Shown here: positions 61,437 through 64,000 of the stretch, one piece after another
How the letters are laid out: every line of letters begins with the position of its first letter
How positions within the stretch are numbered: position 1 is the stretch's first letter
NCBI RefSeq assembly: GCF_014640255.1
Contig: NZ_BMGP01000006.1
Coordinates: forward strand, 310,001-374,000
Direction: 5' to 3'
DNA from: Subtercola lobariae
Lineage (GTDB): Bacteria; Actinomycetota; Actinomycetes; Actinomycetales; Microbacteriaceae
Length of the DNA stretch: 64,000 nucleotides
The notes under the pieces: generated by a model
Database searches by the model: none
Seen by the model: only the letters and a program-made list of their open reading frames with translations
What the model was told of the DNA's origin: nothing
Position numbers and translations under genes: made by a program

Positions 61437-62210
61437 TTAGCGGAGCAGCTGGCCGCCATCGACGCTGTAAACCTGCCCGGTGATCCACGAAGCGTCTTCG
61501 GAGAGCAGAAAAGAGACCGCTGACGCGATGTCTTCGGGCAGGCCGAGCCGATCCGAGTGGATCGTGTTGCGTACCTTCTCATGCCACTCCGGTCGCTCCG
61601 ACGCTTCGGCCAACACGACCTCTGTGCGAGTGAGACCGGGGGCGACCGCATTCGATCGAATGCCGTCTTTACCCCAGCGAGCCGAAGTATGGCGCATGAG
61701 CGCGGTCACGCCGGCCTTTGCAACGCCGTACGCGACCTTCGTAGGCTCCCCCATGAACGCGGCCGTCGAGGAGGTGTGCACGATCGCACCTCCGCCGTTC
61801 GCCAGCATCGCAGGAACTGCATGCCGCACGAGGTAGAAGTGGCCCTTCAGGGCGACATCCAGAGTGCGATCCCAGACGTCGTCAGGTGTGTTCGTGGCGT
61901 TGTCGTCGCGGCCGAAGGTGCGGGCTGAGAGGTCGGCCGCGTTCGCGTGCAGACCGTCGAGGCGGCCGTGCTGTCGCACAACGCTCTCGATGAGTTCGGC
62001 CACCGAATCGTCGTCGGTGATGTCGAAGCCGGTGGCAGTGACGTTACCGCCGGCGCCGGAAAGACGCGCCGCGGTTGCCTCGGCCTTCTCGATGTTCACG
62101 TCACCGATCACGACCTTCGCGCCCTCCCGCGACAGTCGGTCGGCGACGGCGGCACCGATGCCGGTCGCTCCACCCGCGACGATGATGATCTTGTCTTGTA
62201 GTCCTTGCAT
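61437..62210 (-). CDS. SDR-family oxidoreductase (second)
   Basis: 257 residues; of two near ATGs, 62210 is chosen because AAGGA lies 10 bases before it (ATG 62219 is too close). GGATGIGAAVA loop (AGGATG instead of TGGATG), HANAADLSARTF, Ser in HTSSTAAF, and Tyr-Lys in YGVAKAGV, C-terminal VDGGQLLR. About 30% similar to the SDR downstream. Works with the ABC system upstream, likely in oxidation of an imported sugar. Confidence 0.9.
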   Translation of the reverse strand: MQGLQDKIIIVAGGATGIGAAVADRLSREGAKVVIGDVNIEKAEATAARLSGAGGNVTATGFDITDDDSVAELIESVVRQHGRLDGLHANAADLSARTFGRDDNATNTPDDVWDRTLDVALKGHFYLVRHAVPAMLANGGGAIVHTSSTAAFMGEPTKVAYGVAKAGVTALMRHTSARWGKDGIRSNAVAPGLTRTEVVLAEASERPEWHEKVRNTIHSDRLGLPEDIASAVSFLLSEDASWITGQVYSVDGGQLLR

Positions 62211-62262
62211 GTGCTTCATTCCTTGTCTGTCGTGATGGCACGAGCGGTTGCCGTGCCTGGCT

Positions 62263-63321
62263 TCAGTGTGATGTCTTTGCTGCAAGCTCTTCTGGCGCGG
62301 TAATCGATTCTGGCGGTTGCGTCCCACTCGTTTCCGTCGTGCTTTTCGTTCTGCGCCGCAGCCCGATTCGATCGGCGAGCACGGCGACGACGAGAATGAC
62401 GCCGGTTACGATCTGCTGCCAGAAACTGGGCACGCCCGCGATGCTGAGTCCGTTCGAGAGCACGCCAATGAAAAGCACACCAAAAGCGGTGCCGACGACT
62501 CCCCCGGTGCCACCACTGAGTGCAGTTCCACCGAGCAGCACCGCTGCGATCGCCTGTAGCGGCAGGTTCGCATCGACCTGGGGTGAGGCGACACCGATGC
62601 GGGAGATTGCGACTATTCCGGCGATCGCTGCGCATAGTCCGGAGAACGCGTAGACCAGGATGATGGTGCGCGGCACCCTGATGCCGGAGAGTCGTGCTGC
62701 GCTGATGCTGCCGCCGACGGCGTAAACGTCGCGACCGAAAAAGGTGCGCTGCTGAATGAACAGGGTCACGACGAAGATGATGATCATGATCCAGACCGGC
62801 CCGGAGAGGCCGAGGAACCGAGTCACTGCGAGGTTGAGGATGACCGGCTCATTCACGGGGATCGACTCGGTGTTCGACCAGAGGTTGACGATACCCGTGA
62901 ATGCGGTGAGTGTGCCCAGCGTCACGACGAAGAACGAGACATTGAATCGCCCGATCAAGGTGCCGTTCACGAGGCCGCCCAGCGCCGCCCCGCCGACGAG
63001 GCTGATGATGATCGCGAGCCAGGCAGGGATGCCGGCCTGCAACAGCTTCGCCAACAGGATGCCCGCCAGCGCGCCGATGGGAGCGACCGAGAGATCGGCG
63101 CCAGCCGTGATCAGCACGAGTGTCATGCCCATCGCGACGATCCAGAGCACCGAGATCGAGGTGAGAAGGTTCTGCAGATTCTGTGCCGATGCGAAGACCG
63201 GCTGTGCGATCGCGAGAACCACGAAGACCACCACGAGCACCACGAAGACGGGCCGGAATGGGCGGGATCCCTTCCACGTACGTGCCCAGATCGAGGGCTG
63301 GGAGAAATGTTCAGTCGTCAA
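62263..63321 (-). CDS. RbsC-type sugar ABC permease
   Basis: 352 residues from TTG 63321, with AGGAGG 5 bases upstream and 11-bp overlap with the ATPase gene. CUT2 permease (BPD_transp_2) with about eight to ten segments; ALAGILLAKLL, FVVTLGTLTAFTGI, GRDVYAVGGSISAARLSGIRV and LGGTALSGGTGGVVGTAFGVLFIGVLSNGL are hallmarks of RbsC/YtfT/RhaQ. Imports a monosaccharide with the RbsA-type ATPase and a binding protein likely just outside the window. Confidence 0.9.
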   Translation of the reverse strand: MTTEHFSQPSIWARTWKGSRPFRPVFVVLVVVFVVLAIAQPVFASAQNLQNLLTSISVLWIVAMGMTLVLITAGADLSVAPIGALAGILLAKLLQAGIPAWLAIIISLVGGAALGGLVNGTLIGRFNVSFFVVTLGTLTAFTGIVNLWSNTESIPVNEPVILNLAVTRFLGLSGPVWIMIIIFVVTLFIQQRTFFGRDVYAVGGSISAARLSGIRVPRTIILVYAFSGLCAAIAGIVAISRIGVASPQVDANLPLQAIAAVLLGGTALSGGTGGVVGTAFGVLFIGVLSNGLSIAGVPSFWQQIVTGVILVVAVLADRIGLRRRTKSTTETSGTQPPESITAPEELAAKTSH

Positions 63322-64000
63322 GGTGTCCTCCTGATAGGCGCGAGAGTTTGGCCTCGTCGGCATCGACTCTGGCAACGGTGGCGACGACGCGGCCGCGGAG
63401 CATGACCACGATCCGGTCGCAGATGTTCAGCAGTTCGTCGTTCTCTGACGAACTGACGAGCAGGGCGACGCCCCGGTCGGCGAGATCGACAAGAATCTGG
63501 TGGATCTCAGCCTTCGCTGCGACGTCGACGCCGCGCGTCGGCTCGTCGAGAAGAAGCACTCGAGGCGGGTCGATGAGCCACTTGCTGAGGGCGACCTTCT
63601 GCTGATTGCCGCCGCTCAGGGTGCTGACCGCGACGCCGAGATCGTGGGTGCGGATGCTGATGGACGAGCCTATGGCGCTCACAGCCTGCACATCGCGCCG
63701 TGTTCCCGGCGGTCGGAGGCGGAATCGGTCGCTGCTGGCGACCATCATCGCGTTGTCCACCACACTCATGCCGAGCACCACGCCCTGCGTCTTGCGGTCG
63801 GGCGGAACGTAGCCGATTCCGCGTCTGATCGCGGCGGAGGGGCGGCCGGGCGCCAAGGTGACGTTCTCGATGAGCACGTCGCCCGTTCGCGGGCGAGCCC
63901 CGAAAATGGCTTCGAGGAGGTCACTCCGACCCGCACCCACGAGCCCGGCGAGTCCAACGATCTCGCCGGGGCGGAGCGAGAGTTCGACATTGTGCAAGTC
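63311..64000 (-). CDS. RbsA-type sugar ABC ATPase, C-terminal part
   Basis: The 5' end lies beyond base 64000; 229 residues of the second ABC domain are seen. VGAGRSDLLEAIFG (degenerate Walker A, GLVGAGRSD), the signature LSGGNQQKVALSKWL, Walker B VLLLDEPTRGVDVAAKAEI and a His-less switch (SSSENDE) are those of CUT2 ATPases with two fused domains (RbsA/MglA/XylG). Energises the RbsC-type permease that overlaps its 3' end. Family clear; sugar unknown. Confidence 0.9.
   Translation of the reverse strand, partial: DLHNVELSLRPGEIVGLAGLVGAGRSDLLEAIFGARPRTGDVLIENVTLAPGRPSAAIRRGIGYVPPDRKTQGVVLGMSVVDNAMMVASSDRFRLRPPGTRRDVQAVSAIGSSISIRTHDLGVAVSTLSGGNQQKVALSKWLIDPPRVLLLDEPTRGVDVAAKAEIHQILVDLADRGVALLVSSSENDELLNICDRIVVMLRGRVVATVARVDADEAKLSRLSGGHLDD

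Noticed and set aside
1-64000. Complete insertion sequences, prophage, CRISPR or rRNA
   Set aside because: No transposase, phage structural gene, regular repeat-spacer array or rRNA sequence was seen in either strand.

Overview
The window is a high-GC actinobacterial chromosome segment, most like the family Microbacteriaceae. The grounds are GC-rich third positions, many GTG and TTG starts, Shine-Dalgarno sites of the AAGGAG type, and a block pheA - lipid kinase - serS - HAD hydrolase - tRNA-Ser(UGA) (55.6-60 kb). The family assignment is inference from gene content and style.

Layout. 0-4.4 kb: the 3' end of an ArnT/YkcA-type glycosyltransferase, a ribokinase, a tandem GNAT protein and a decayed hypothetical gene. 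4.4-36.5 kb: a large carbohydrate locus centred on L-rhamnose glycans. It has a trehalase-fold glycosidase, a binding protein with two permeases but no ATPase, two GH78 alpha-L-rhamnosidases, two GH43 enzymes, an MFS exporter/importer, a GH127-like enzyme, a Tat-exported GH99-like protein, two alpha/beta hydrolases, rhaI-rhaD-rhaB for intracellular catabolism, and two LacI regulators. Near-identical 12-bp palindromes of the type TGAAACGTATCA sit in the promoter regions of four transcription units, so the locus looks like one LacI-type regulon. Exo-enzymes would release rhamnosyl oligosaccharides, the ABC permeases import them, GH78/GH43/GH127 trim them in the cell, and RhaI/RhaB/RhaD convert L-rhamnose to DHAP and lactaldehyde-derived products.

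Inserted in this locus (11.87-13.34 kb) is a three-gene overlapping cassette that reads as HigB-like toxin, HigA-like antitoxin and SecB-like chaperone: a toxin-antitoxin-chaperone (TAC) module. A second unusual item is a 13-codon leader ORF with a perfect Shine-Dalgarno. It is written inside a 13-bp stem-loop and its stop overlaps the start of the first permease gene.

36.6-60 kb: mostly housekeeping and cell-envelope genes. These include the CP-ATP-grasp / alpha-E / transglutaminase trio, a lipase, a lipoate ligase, an orphan DNA methyltransferase, an MFS pump, secreted proteins, a Fic enzyme with a VbhA-like N-terminus, a VanY peptidase, phosphoglucomutase, pheA and serS. The tRNA-Ser gene at 59.9 kb is followed directly by what looks like an integrase tail. 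Beyond it lies a separate sugar-catabolic block (ABM protein, two SDRs, RbsC/RbsA-type ABC transporter) that runs off the right edge, which suggests an island inserted at the tRNA.

Two themes recur across the window: in-frame Gly/Ala/Thr/His low-complexity insertions in otherwise conserved enzymes, and short tandem repeats (11, 12, 15, 19 and 52 bp) between or within genes. No rRNA, CRISPR array, complete IS element or complete restriction system was seen.
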